A DNA stretch of 64,000 nucleotides from UBA5543 sp964464965. Lineage in GTDB: Bacteria; Bacteroidota; Bacteroidia; Chitinophagales; Chitinophagaceae. Below the pieces are notes generated by a model. The model was not told the origin of the DNA and made no database searches. It worked only from the letters and a program-made list of their open reading frames with translations. Positions 6,970 to 15,732 of this stretch are shown here, piece by piece; within the stretch, counting starts at the first letter, position 1, and each line of letters starts with the position of its first letter. The DNA is taken from the NCBI GenBank assembly GCA_964464965.1, contig CAYXHM010000008.1, positions 77,709-141,708 on the forward strand. The letters are read 5' to 3'. The translations under genes and the position numbers were made by a program.

Positions 6970-9237
6970 TTATCCTTTGGCAAACTCTGCACGTATCACG
7001 TTAAGCGCACCGCCGGCTTTGAACCATTCTATCTGCTGCTCATTGTAAGTGTGGTTTACCTTGATGGTGTGTACACTCTCGTCTGCGTGGCGCAGTACAA
7101 CAGTCAGTTGCTTACCTGGTGCAAACTCTTTCAGGCCTATTATGTCTATATAATCATCTTCCTGCACTTTGTCATAGTCTGCTTTGTTGTCGAAAGTCAA
7201 TGCAAGCATACCTTGTTTTTTCAGGTTGGTTTCGTGGATACGGGCGAAGCTCTTTACCAGTATGGCACGTACACCCAGGTGGCGCGGCTCCATAGCGGCG
7301 TGCTCGCGGCTGCTGCCTTCACCATAGTTTTCATCGCCCACTACCACGCTGCCTATGTTGTGGCCTTTGTAGGCACGTTGTACAGCCGGCACCTCGCCGT
7401 ATTCGCCTGTGAGTTGGTTTTTAACCCTGTTAGTTTCAAAGTTGAAGGCATTTATAGCGCCTATCAGCATGTTGTTGGATATGTTGTCCAGGTGGCCGCG
7501 GAATTTCAACCATGGGCCCGCCATAGATATATGGTCTGTAGTACACTTGCCGGCCGCTTTTATCAGCAGGCGCATGTTCAGCAGGTCTGTGCCTTCCCAG
7601 GGGGCAAAGGGGCTTAACAGTTGCAGGCGGCTGCTGTCAGGTTTTACCTCAACCGTCAGGTTACTGCCATCTACTGCCGGAGCCTGGTAGCCCGCATCTT
7701 CTACAGCAAAACCTTTTGGAGGCAATTCAAGCCCCATAGGTTCTGCCAGCATAACATGCTGACCATGTTCATTCATCAGCGTATCCTTCATAGGGTTAAA
7801 GCCCAGTTTGCCCGATATGGCAAAGGCTGTAACTATTTCAGGAGAAGCAACAAAGGCATGTGTTGAAGAAAGGCCGTCGTTACGTTTTGCAAAGTTCCTG
7901 TTGAAGGAAGTAACGATGGTGTTTTTGCGGGTAGGGTCGTCTATATGCCTTGCCCACTGGCCTATACATGGGCCGCAAGCATTGGCCAGTACTACACCGC
8001 CCATTTTATCAAACGTATCCAGGAAGCCGTCGCGCTCTATGGTGAAACGCACCATTTCAGAACCCGGTGTTATCGTGAATTCGCTTTTTACTTTCAGGCC
8101 TTTAGCCATAGCATCTTCAGCTATAAAGGCAGAACGCGAAATATCTTCGTAAGACGAGTTGGTACAGGAACCTATCAGGGCAACCTCTACATCTTCAGGC
8201 CAGTTGTTGGCTTTCAGCGCAGCAGCCATCTCGCTGATGGGTGTAGCCAGGTCCGGCGTGAAGGGGCCGTTTACATAGGGCTCCAGTTCGTCCAGGTTTA
8301 TTTCTATTACCTGGTCGTAGTAAGTAGCAGGGTCTGCATATACCTCACTATCAGCACGCAGGTGTTCTTTTACATTGTTAGCCAGTTCTGCTATGTCAGC
8401 ACGGTCTGTGCCACGCAGGTAGTCGGCCATTTTCTCGTCGTAAGGGAACAGTGAGCAGGTAGCACCTATTTCAGCACCCATGTTACAGATGGTTCCCTTA
8501 CCGGTTGCGCTCAGGCTTTCAGCGCCGTCGCCAAAGTATTCAACAATAGCGCCAGTACCACCTTTTACAGTCAGTATGCCTGCTACTTTCAGTATAATAT
8601 CTTTTGCAGAAGTCCAGCCACTCATACGGCCGGTAAGTTTTATGCCTATCAGTTTCGGCATTTTCAGCTCCCATGGCAGGCCGGCCATTACATCTACCGC
8701 ATCGGCACCACCTACACCTACGGCAATCATCCCCAAGCCACCCGCATTGGGCGTATGGCTATCTGTACCTATCATCATACCACCGGGGAAAGCGTAGTTT
8801 TCCAACACCACCTGGTGGATGATACCCGCACCCGGTTTCCAGAAACCGATACCGTATTTGTTAGAGATAGATGCCAGGAAATCATACACCTCTTTATTTA
8901 CATCGTTGGCAGTGGCCAGGTCGGCCTCAGCGCCTATTTTTGCCTGTATCAGGTGATCGCAGTGTACAGAGCTGGGTACTGCTACCTGGCTACGGCCGCA
9001 GGTCATAAACTGCAACAGGGCCATTTGCGCGGTGGCATCCTGCATGGCTACCCTGTCCGGAGCGAAGTTTACATAATCTTTTCCACGTACATGGGCTTTT
9101 GTAGCCGTTTCAGACGTGTGCGCATACAGTATTTTTTCTGCCTGTGTCAGTGGCCTGCCCAGCATCTGCCTTGCAGCTTCTGTCTTTGCGCCGTACTCAC
9201 TATATACTTTCTTTATCAGGTCAATATCAAATGCCAT
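6970..9237 (-). CDS. acn: Aconitate hydratase
   Basis: The 755-residue protein is full length for the mitochondrial-type aconitase family and interconverts citrate and isocitrate in the TCA cycle. The three [4Fe-4S] ligands are visible: Cys358 in LIGSCTNSS, and Cys421 and Cys424 in NACGPCIGQW, the same numbering as in pig heart aconitase. Other family signatures are GTDSHTPNAGGLGM (about 157-170) and GDENYGEGSSREHAAMEPRH in the swivelling C-terminal domain. It is transcribed alone, with a hairpin downstream. Confidence 0.97.
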   Translation of the reverse strand: MAFDIDLIKKVYSEYGAKTEAARQMLGRPLTQAEKILYAHTSETATKAHVRGKDYVNFAPDRVAMQDATAQMALLQFMTCGRSQVAVPSSVHCDHLIQAKIGAEADLATANDVNKEVYDFLASISNKYGIGFWKPGAGIIHQVVLENYAFPGGMMIGTDSHTPNAGGLGMIAVGVGGADAVDVMAGLPWELKMPKLIGIKLTGRMSGWTSAKDIILKVAGILTVKGGTGAIVEYFGDGAESLSATGKGTICNMGAEIGATCSLFPYDEKMADYLRGTDRADIAELANNVKEHLRADSEVYADPATYYDQVIEINLDELEPYVNGPFTPDLATPISEMAAALKANNWPEDVEVALIGSCTNSSYEDISRSAFIAEDAMAKGLKVKSEFTITPGSEMVRFTIERDGFLDTFDKMGGVVLANACGPCIGQWARHIDDPTRKNTIVTSFNRNFAKRNDGLSSTHAFVASPEIVTAFAISGKLGFNPMKDTLMNEHGQHVMLAEPMGLELPPKGFAVEDAGYQAPAVDGSNLTVEVKPDSSRLQLLSPFAPWEGTDLLNMRLLIKAAGKCTTDHISMAGPWLKFRGHLDNISNNMLIGAINAFNFETNRVKNQLTGEYGEVPAVQRAYKGHNIGSVVVGDENYGEGSSREHAAMEPRHLGVRAILVKSFARIHETNLKKQGMLALTFDNKADYDKVQEDDYIDIIGLKEFAPGKQLTVVLRHADESVHTIKVNHTYNEQQIEWFKAGGALNVIRAEFAKG

Positions 9238-9429
9238 TGAGTAAATATTTGGTGGTTATACTATTTAAAGTGCCGCGAATTTATCGAAAAAAGAAGATTT
9301 TTAAAAATTAAGGACGTTAAATCGCCATTTCTGTAGCAAGAAACACCTTTATAGCACTAAAACTGTGCTGTTTTTGCAAAATGCATTGTTTATGTTCCCG
9401 ATTGCGTGATTCGCTGATGCTACCAGGAT

Positions 9430-9660
9430 TGTTAAGTGCCCGAAACGGGGTTTAACTAAAAGCAATATCGCCCTCTTATAAATAATTGGTGCAGAATGGG
9501 TTAGAAAAGGGTTGTTAAGTAATGTTAAGTAAAACGCGTTTTTAACAGGAAAAAACGTGTAAGAAAAAAGCCCCCGAACGTGGAGGCTTGTTATTGAAAA
9601 TATGTTTTGGTGAGCGGGATATTGCCGGTTCATAGTGTTTGTTTTAACAGTACAAATATA
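9430..9660 (-). repeat. Dispersed promoter-hairpin-tail element, copy A
   Basis: Read on the minus strand, this element starts with a -7 type box TATATTTG (9660-9653), has an ATG 28 bases on, then a terminator-like hairpin, then a tail containing ACTTAACATTACTTAACA, CGATATTGCTTTTA, TTAAACC and a last ACTTAACAA. The same order and exact spacing from the hairpin to the last motif occur on the plus strand at 52114-52383. A 94-codon frame runs through the copy (minus strand, from 9633 to 9349), matching in frame a 93-codon one in copy B. It could be a small RNA locus, a small protein gene or a mobile relic. Confidence 0.55.
9562..9588 (-). terminator. Terminator-like hairpin inside element A
   Basis: On the minus strand AGCCTCC pairs with GGGGGCT around the loop ACGTTC (9569-9588) and is followed by a T run. 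With the TATATTTG box about 70 bases upstream it would delimit a short transcript. Confidence 0.6.
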
Positions 9661-9795
9661 CGTCTTTAAATTCAAAAATAAAAATCAAAAATATTGCAAG
9701 GATTAGTTCAAAACACAATCGCATTGCATATTTAATATAATATGTGTATATTTATTACAACTACCGATTTATTAATACCTGCAAATAACATACAC

Positions 9796-12700
9796 ATGAA
9801 CAGAAGTCTATTTTGCTATGCCCTGGCTGCGGTGCTGCTGATACAAACAACTGTAACGGCGCACGAGGGTGACAAGCAACCTGCTACCACTATCGGGAAT
9901 AACAGCCTGCAACTGATAGCCAATAAAGGGCAGCTAACGGACCAGGACGGGCAGCTGCGCCGTGATATAGATGCCAAGGCAGAGCATAACGGTGTGACGA
10001 TGTTTGTAGGGAACGGGCAGTTGCATTATCAATGGATTCGTTCCGAAAGTCAAAAGTCATGCGAAGGCATCCCCTTGGGAAAAGTCAAAAGCCCAACGTC
10101 GGGCGCTAAAGGTGTTTCCTCCCTCACCCCGGAAGAGGGCCGGAGTGAGGTTTCCATCTACCGGATGGATGTTACACTGGTTGGTGCAAATAAAAATGCT
10201 GAAGTTGTATTTGAAGCTCCTACCGGTTATTACGAAAATTATTACCTGGCGTATACAGGCAACGATGGGGTTAAGGCGAATGGCTACAGCAAAATGACCT
10301 ATAAGAATGTTTACCCCAACATAGATTGGGTATTCTATACTTCGCCTGATGAACAGAAGGGTTTGAAATACGATTTTATCATCCACCCCGGTGGTAACCC
10401 GGCAGATATCAGGCTGCGGTATGATGGCGCTACAGAATTGAAGCTTGAAAAGGGAGCATTAGTAGCAATAACACCATATGGTAGCATTACAGAAGACGCC
10501 CCTTATAGTTATTTACAGGATAGTAGAAAACAAGTGGCATCTGCCTATAAATTAGATGGCAACGAACTTCGTTTTAATGTACAACCATCAGAACATACAT
10601 TGGTGATAGACCCCACGTTGAAGTGGTGTACTTATTATGGTGGCACAAATGACCATTTGGGACTAATTACAGGCGCATCTGATACAGCAGGTAATGCATA
10701 CATTTATTCTGAAACAAACCAGGCATCAAACATAGCTACAACAGGAAGCCACCAGCAAAGCCTGGCCGGCGCTTCAGATATTTATTTGGTTAAGTTTAAT
10801 ATTGCAGGCGTGCGACAGTGGGCAACCTATTATGGTGGCAGTAAAGACGAAAGTCTGATTTATAATGGCCATACTGAAGGAGTTTGTACTGACGAGACGG
10901 GAAATGTTTACATAGTGGGCGCTACTTCTTCTGATACGGGAATCAGTACCCTGTCATCGTATCAGCCTAATATTAAAATAGGCTCAAATAGTATAGACGG
11001 TTTTATTGCAAAATTTAATACAAATGGCCAGCGACAATGGGGTACTTACTATGGTGATACACTTGCTGATGGATTGATGGGTATTAAGGTGGATCATGCA
11101 GGTAATCTTTGCGTATATGGATATGCACATCAAACTTCAAAAAAATTCGGTACACGGCCTTCGTATTTGCCGGCTGTAACCAGTGGGTATGTAGGGCATA
11201 TAGCTAAGTTTACCCCGGCAGGTCAGTATCTCTTTGGTACCTATACCCAGGATATGCGAAGCCTGCAAATAGACAAATATGGCTATATATATACAGCAGG
11301 CAAGGTTCCGCCCATTGAAAGCGTGAATATTACCACGCCGGGTACGCATTCGCAGTCTAAAAACGGAACATCGGAAGATGTGTTTCTTATGAAAAACGAT
11401 GCTATGGGGCAGCGTATATGGTGTACTTATTACGGTGGTGCAAATGGTGATGTGTTGTCGTCAATGGCCTGTACAGACAGCAACTATATTTATATTTCCG
11501 GGCTAACTAATAGTACTACCGGCATAGCCACGACCGGTGCGTACAAAACGAAAAAGGCAGTTCCCTCTACGGGTACTCAATACGATGCCTTCCTGGCAAG
11601 GTTTAATGCAGTGGGGAAGCTTGTATGGGCTACCTACCTGGGTACAGACAGCCTAACCGCTGCCGCGTCGGTAGTAGTAACACCCCGGCAAGATGCGATA
11701 ATATGTGGGAGTAGCTTTGATATTAATAATGTAGCAACCCCGCGCGGTTTTCAACGTGATAAAAAAGCTGTTTCAAGTACGACTGACGGTATTATAGTAC
11801 AGTTTGATAGTGTAGGCCGACGTATATGGGGCACATACCTGGGTGGCCCTAACCTGTCAGGCATGAATGCCCTTACAGCTTCCGGTGAAGGTGATCATAT
11901 CAGTACAGGTAGTCTTGTTTATAATAAGGGGATTATGCACCTGTTTGGGAGATGCTTTGCTAAAACCGGCATGGTTACGCCGGGGGCGCACATGACGACA
12001 TTTCCTACAGGTTTTGGCATTGCAGATTTTGTTGCACAGATAACGGTGAATGATACCGTGTTACTAATAGAGCACAGTTTTACGGATACTTTTTTCTGTG
12101 CGGGAGATAGTATTTCCATACCATATTATGTAAACTACAACTTCAGAAGTGGTAATATATTTAAAGTACAGTTGAGCAATGCCAGTGGGAGCTTTGCAAG
12201 CCCTGTAACACTGGCAAATATTACAGGCACTACAAGCGGAATAGCAAAAACAGTTATACCTGCCAACACTCCTGCAGGTGCAGGTTACAGGCTGAGGGTA
12301 ACTGCAAGCAATCCCGTAGATACTTCAGCTGACAATGGTTTTGACATAACTGTCCGTAATAATCCGGCAGCGTTCAGTGCTGCTGTTAATAAAGATACGC
12401 TGTGCACGGCTGATACATTAAGGCTCAGCAGCAGTACTTCAACTTCGGGCGTTACTTTCGCATGGATGGGGCCCAATAGCTTCACGGCTAATACAGCTAC
12501 TGCAACCATACCTAACCCTTCTCTTGCAGCTTCAGGTAAATATTATATTACCGTAGAAAACAAGGGTTGTATTGTAAGGGATACGTTTAGCGTTCTGGTA
12601 AGGCAAACACCGCAAAATGTTACAGCAGGCAATAACGCTCCTGTATGCTCCGGCGATACCTTAAAACTCACATCTTCGTCAACTACACCCGGTGTAACAT

Positions 12701-13659
12701 ATTCGTGGGCTCCCGGAAATTACAGTACGCAAAATGTGTTTATTCCCAATGTAGCTATAAGCCAGGGGGGGACTTATACTGTCTCAGTAACACTTGCCGG
12801 CTGTACTGCTATGGCAGTTAGTACAATAGCTATAGACCAGGGCGCCACTGTGAATATTGTACCGCTTACAGGTGTTGTTATTTGTGTAGGCGAAAATGCT
12901 TCATTTACAGGGTTCACCGCTTTTGCAGGCACTAATCCTCAATTACAATGGCAGGTAAATGGCGCCGATATTCCCGGGGCTACGAATGCTGGCTTTAATA
13001 TCAATACACTGAATAATAATGATAAGGTAAGGTTAAGGGTGACACCTAACACAGCCTGCACGGGTATAAGGTACAGTAACGAAATATTGATGAAAGTAGT
13101 ACCGCCGAAGAAGCCATCGGTAAGCATAACTGTAGATAAAGCACCTCCCTGGCATGATAATACCGATGTGACCTTTACAGCAACGGCTGCAAATGCCACA
13201 TCGGTAAACGGACTACCGCCCACCTACCAATGGAAGAAAAACGGGCAGGATATAGGCGGCGCTATCAGCAACTACTGGGCGGTAAATACCAACGCGCTGA
13301 ATGATAATGATAAAATATGCGTACTGGTAACCAGTGCCTACGAATGCCCGGTGCCCGACACTGTACTGAGCAATTGTATCAATACACAGTTTACAGGAAT
13401 TAGTAGCCAGGTATTAGCGGATGAGATAAGGGTTTACCCTAACCCGGTAAATAATATCCTTCGCGTAGAAGCCCCTCTCCGGCTCTCCCCCAAGGGGAGA
13501 GGGCTTACGGTGGAGTTGTATGATATTGTGGGCAGGAAGTGTGATGTGGAGTATCGTAACGACGAGATAGATATGAGCGCGTTACCGGCGGGCAACTATG
13601 TGCTACAGGTAACAGGTGGAAATGGTGAGCGGGCGTATTTTAAGGTGACAAAGGAATAA
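9796..13659 (+). CDS. SBBP-repeat surface protein with T9SS sorting domain
   Basis: A 1287-residue secreted protein. The start at 9796 gives signal peptide MNRSLFCYALAAVLLIQTTVTA; an ATG at 9742 would add an unlikely leader. After an N-terminal domain (about 30-270, DUF7948-like) come several SBBP repeats with the recurring W-x-TYYGG motif, then Ig/PKD-like modules with paired cysteines, and a C-terminal T9SS type A domain (VYPNPVNNILRVE to the end). T9SS cargo is exported across the outer membrane and anchored or released. Two in-frame insertions break the usual pattern: about 38 residues near residue 80, and APLRLSPKGRG inside the sorting domain. Both coincide with palindromic repeats. Function is probably adhesion. 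Confidence 0.82.
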   Translation: MNRSLFCYALAAVLLIQTTVTAHEGDKQPATTIGNNSLQLIANKGQLTDQDGQLRRDIDAKAEHNGVTMFVGNGQLHYQWIRSESQKSCEGIPLGKVKSPTSGAKGVSSLTPEEGRSEVSIYRMDVTLVGANKNAEVVFEAPTGYYENYYLAYTGNDGVKANGYSKMTYKNVYPNIDWVFYTSPDEQKGLKYDFIIHPGGNPADIRLRYDGATELKLEKGALVAITPYGSITEDAPYSYLQDSRKQVASAYKLDGNELRFNVQPSEHTLVIDPTLKWCTYYGGTNDHLGLITGASDTAGNAYIYSETNQASNIATTGSHQQSLAGASDIYLVKFNIAGVRQWATYYGGSKDESLIYNGHTEGVCTDETGNVYIVGATSSDTGISTLSSYQPNIKIGSNSIDGFIAKFNTNGQRQWGTYYGDTLADGLMGIKVDHAGNLCVYGYAHQTSKKFGTRPSYLPAVTSGYVGHIAKFTPAGQYLFGTYTQDMRSLQIDKYGYIYTAGKVPPIESVNITTPGTHSQSKNGTSEDVFLMKNDAMGQRIWCTYYGGANGDVLSSMACTDSNYIYISGLTNSTTGIATTGAYKTKKAVPSTGTQYDAFLARFNAVGKLVWATYLGTDSLTAAASVVVTPRQDAIICGSSFDINNVATPRGFQRDKKAVSSTTDGIIVQFDSVGRRIWGTYLGGPNLSGMNALTASGEGDHISTGSLVYNKGIMHLFGRCFAKTGMVTPGAHMTTFPTGFGIADFVAQITVNDTVLLIEHSFTDTFFCAGDSISIPYYVNYNFRSGNIFKVQLSNASGSFASPVTLANITGTTSGIAKTVIPANTPAGAGYRLRVTASNPVDTSADNGFDITVRNNPAAFSAAVNKDTLCTADTLRLSSSTSTSGVTFAWMGPNSFTANTATATIPNPSLAASGKYYITVENKGCIVRDTFSVLVRQTPQNVTAGNNAPVCSGDTLKLTSSSTTPGVTYSWAPGNYSTQNVFIPNVAISQGGTYTVSVTLAGCTAMAVSTIAIDQGATVNIVPLTGVVICVGENASFTGFTAFAGTNPQLQWQVNGADIPGATNAGFNINTLNNNDKVRLRVTPNTACTGIRYSNEILMKVVPPKKPSVSITVDKAPPWHDNTDVTFTATAANATSVNGLPPTYQWKKNGQDIGGAISNYWAVNTNALNDNDKICVLVTSAYECPVPDTVLSNCINTQFTGISSQVLADEIRVYPNPVNNILRVEAPLRLSPKGRGLTVELYDIVGRKCDVEYRNDEIDMSALPAGNYVLQVTGGNGERAYFKVTKE
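10036..10150 (+). repeat. In-frame inserted repeat-like segment in the SBBP gene
   Basis: Between the coding stretches for QLHYQWIRS and YRMDVTLVGA lies about 115 bases of different composition. It contains AGTCAAAAG twice, the palindrome CCCAACGTCGGG-like, and an imperfect inverted repeat (CCTCACCCCGG against CCGGAGTGAGG, 10120-10150). It keeps the reading frame open and adds about 38 residues not expected in this domain. Confidence 0.45.
13471..13504 (+). repeat. Palindromic repeat inside the T9SS sorting domain
   Basis: GCCCCTCTCC pairs with GGGGAGAGGGC around a C-rich loop. The segment codes for about 11 residues (APLRLSPKGRG) between two beta strands of the sorting domain. Its GC content and palindromic form differ sharply from the surrounding coding sequence and resemble REP-type intergenic repeats. 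Confidence 0.6.
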
Positions 13660-13715
13660 AATTCCATTGTAAAAATTCCAAATCCCAAGGCGGAAATCCC
13701 AGAGGGTAGGCATAT

Positions 13716-13747
13716 AAAAAAAGGGCTGTCAATTGACAGCCTTTTTC
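13716..13747. terminator. Bidirectional terminator
   Basis: A perfect 18-base palindrome (GGCTGTCAATTGACAGCC, 13724-13741) is flanked by a run of A on the left and a run of T on the right, so it can end transcripts from both the SBBP gene and the OmpA-like gene that converge on it. Confidence 0.85.
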
Positions 13748-13769
13748 CATTTTACCACTATTCACCCAA

Positions 13770-15710
13770 TTACCTGATCTTTAAAATCATTTCTGCACGG
13801 CGGTTTTTACTCCTGCCGCTATCGGTGCTGTTTGGTGCTACAGGATCCCTGTATCCACTTCCGATAATTTCTATCCTTGAGCTGCTGATTCCCTTATTTA
13901 CAAGGTACTCTTTTACAGCATTTGCACGCCTCTCTGATAGTTTTTGATTATACTCACCACTACCTATTATGTCGGTATTACCGTCAATAAGCAGATAAGT
14001 ATTGTTGTCAGCTTTCAACTGCTCATAAGCCTCATCTATCAGGCTGTACGAGAAAGGCAGTATGGTTGATTCGTCAAAATCAAACAATACGTGTGTCAGG
14101 GTGTCGTTCTCTACATACTCTGCAGGTTTTGGTGCCCTGGGAGACCTTAATACAACCGTTCTCGGATTGTATATTTCAGCTACGCAATTATTGCTTGAAA
14201 CCGACATTTTAGAATAATCCCCATCGCATAAACCGGTTACCCTAAGTGCATTGTCAGGAGATACAGTATTTGTAACTGTATTGCTGACACCTTTCACTGT
14301 GTATGTCAGGCTGGCTTTTTGCCCGGCAATTAAACCGTATATAGTGATTTCACCATCGCACTTATTAACTGCACTAGGATTAATTGCTTTAACCTCGCCG
14401 ATAACCAGTTTAGGTTCTACCAATGTAACAGCACCTGTACCTGCCGATTTTTTACCAATAGACGCTTTGATATCGGTATAGCTACCAGCGCATAAGTTAG
14501 GTACCACAACCGTACCATCGTTATTAACGACGGCAGAGTATGTACCCGGCGTATTAGTGCCTTTCACATTGTAGCTTACTGTAGCGTTTTCGCCGGGCTT
14601 AAGGCCGTGTAAGGCAATACTACCGTTACACAATCCGCAAATAGTAGGGTCATACTGGTTTGCACCGGTTATGCTCATACGTTCATTTTTACCCAGGAAG
14701 AAACGCAAACCCAGGTTACCACCGTAAGACTGAGTTTGTATATCATTGGCAGCATTCATGATGGAGTTATATTCTCCCGGCTTGCCTGTCACGGTATAAT
14801 TACCCGCGGCATCATTCTTAAATGGCTGATACAGGAAATACCCACCCACATTTAAAGCAACACGGTCTGACAGGAAATAATTGACAGATGGCTGGAATAT
14901 AAACCCTACGCTTGATGCCGTATAGGTGGTTGCACCTTTCTTCTTATCCGGCTGCACACCCAGGCCAACATTATAACCTGCTGCGCGCTTTTCATTGAAA
15001 TAGTCTTCTACATTTCCCGAAGGGTTATTTTTTGAGTAGTGATTTTTTGTAATTAAAAAATCAGCATTGTCCGGAATAATGTTATTGTCGTATACCGGCG
15101 TTACAGTACCATCGTCGTTCGTTACAAACCTGTAAATGGCTTCGTAATCGAAAGCTGCGTTGGTGGTATAGTTGTTCTTCATTTGAAGATTGAATAATAC
15201 ACCTGCATCTGCCGTAATACCCCAATGTTTGGAAAACCTGTTTTTAAATTTCAACACCAGGGGAATATTGAAATTGTCGATTTGTATTTTTTCATTGAAG
15301 TTATTTGAAGAAACAACCTGCCTGAAAATGAAACCGTTGTTATCTACAGACTGGTATTCGGCATGAAAATTATCAAGCGTTACAGCACCCCATTCCCGTA
15401 TATAAAGGAGGCCGGTACCCAACCCGAAATTTTTACTCTTACCAAAGAATACACCCAGTTGAATATCTCCACCTAAAGCGCCACCTTTTTTAAATCCTAC
15501 GGTGCCGGGGTTGATATTAATACCATTAAGATAGTTGGGCGTAGTTACAGCCATATCCATTTGCTGGTTATATACTCCTCCCAGCAGGTTTACATCCAGT
15601 ACTAACCTGGACATCTCACTGTCTGTAGCGTGTTTTTTTACTTCTGTATTTTGTGCGAATGCTGACAACCCGGCGTGGCCTATCATCAACAGTAATATTA
15701 GTTTTTTCAT
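13770..15710 (-). CDS. OmpA family outer-membrane protein
   Basis: A 646-residue protein with signal peptide MKKLILLLMIGHAGLSAFAQ. Residues about 35-300 look like an outer-membrane beta-barrel (alternating strands such as GLGTGLLYIREWG and SVGFIFQPSVNYFLSDRVAL). Two repeated beta modules of about 85 residues follow, each with a cysteine and GSIALHGLKPGE or GEITIYGLIAGQ. The last 110 residues form an OmpA domain (LFDFDESTILPFS, LIDGNTDIIGSGEYNQKLSE, RRANAVKEYL, SKNRRAEM) that binds peptidoglycan. It lies 22 bases downstream of the DUF3494 gene and is likely cotranscribed with it. Confidence 0.85.
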   Translation of the reverse strand: MKKLILLLMIGHAGLSAFAQNTEVKKHATDSEMSRLVLDVNLLGGVYNQQMDMAVTTPNYLNGININPGTVGFKKGGALGGDIQLGVFFGKSKNFGLGTGLLYIREWGAVTLDNFHAEYQSVDNNGFIFRQVVSSNNFNEKIQIDNFNIPLVLKFKNRFSKHWGITADAGVLFNLQMKNNYTTNAAFDYEAIYRFVTNDDGTVTPVYDNNIIPDNADFLITKNHYSKNNPSGNVEDYFNEKRAAGYNVGLGVQPDKKKGATTYTASSVGFIFQPSVNYFLSDRVALNVGGYFLYQPFKNDAAGNYTVTGKPGEYNSIMNAANDIQTQSYGGNLGLRFFLGKNERMSITGANQYDPTICGLCNGSIALHGLKPGENATVSYNVKGTNTPGTYSAVVNNDGTVVVPNLCAGSYTDIKASIGKKSAGTGAVTLVEPKLVIGEVKAINPSAVNKCDGEITIYGLIAGQKASLTYTVKGVSNTVTNTVSPDNALRVTGLCDGDYSKMSVSSNNCVAEIYNPRTVVLRSPRAPKPAEYVENDTLTHVLFDFDESTILPFSYSLIDEAYEQLKADNNTYLLIDGNTDIIGSGEYNQKLSERRANAVKEYLVNKGISSSRIEIIGSGYRDPVAPNSTDSGRSKNRRAEMILKIR

Positions 15711-15732
15711 ATTTGTATGTTAGTGTTGATGA

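Noticed and set aside
7051..9240. Chain of plus-strand frames across the aconitase gene
   Set aside because: They are antisense shadows; aconitase is complete with all three cluster cysteines.
12765..12771. Seven-G tract as a phase-variation switch in the SBBP gene
   Set aside because: The tract is in mid-gene with no sign of frame variation, and such short tracts occur by chance.
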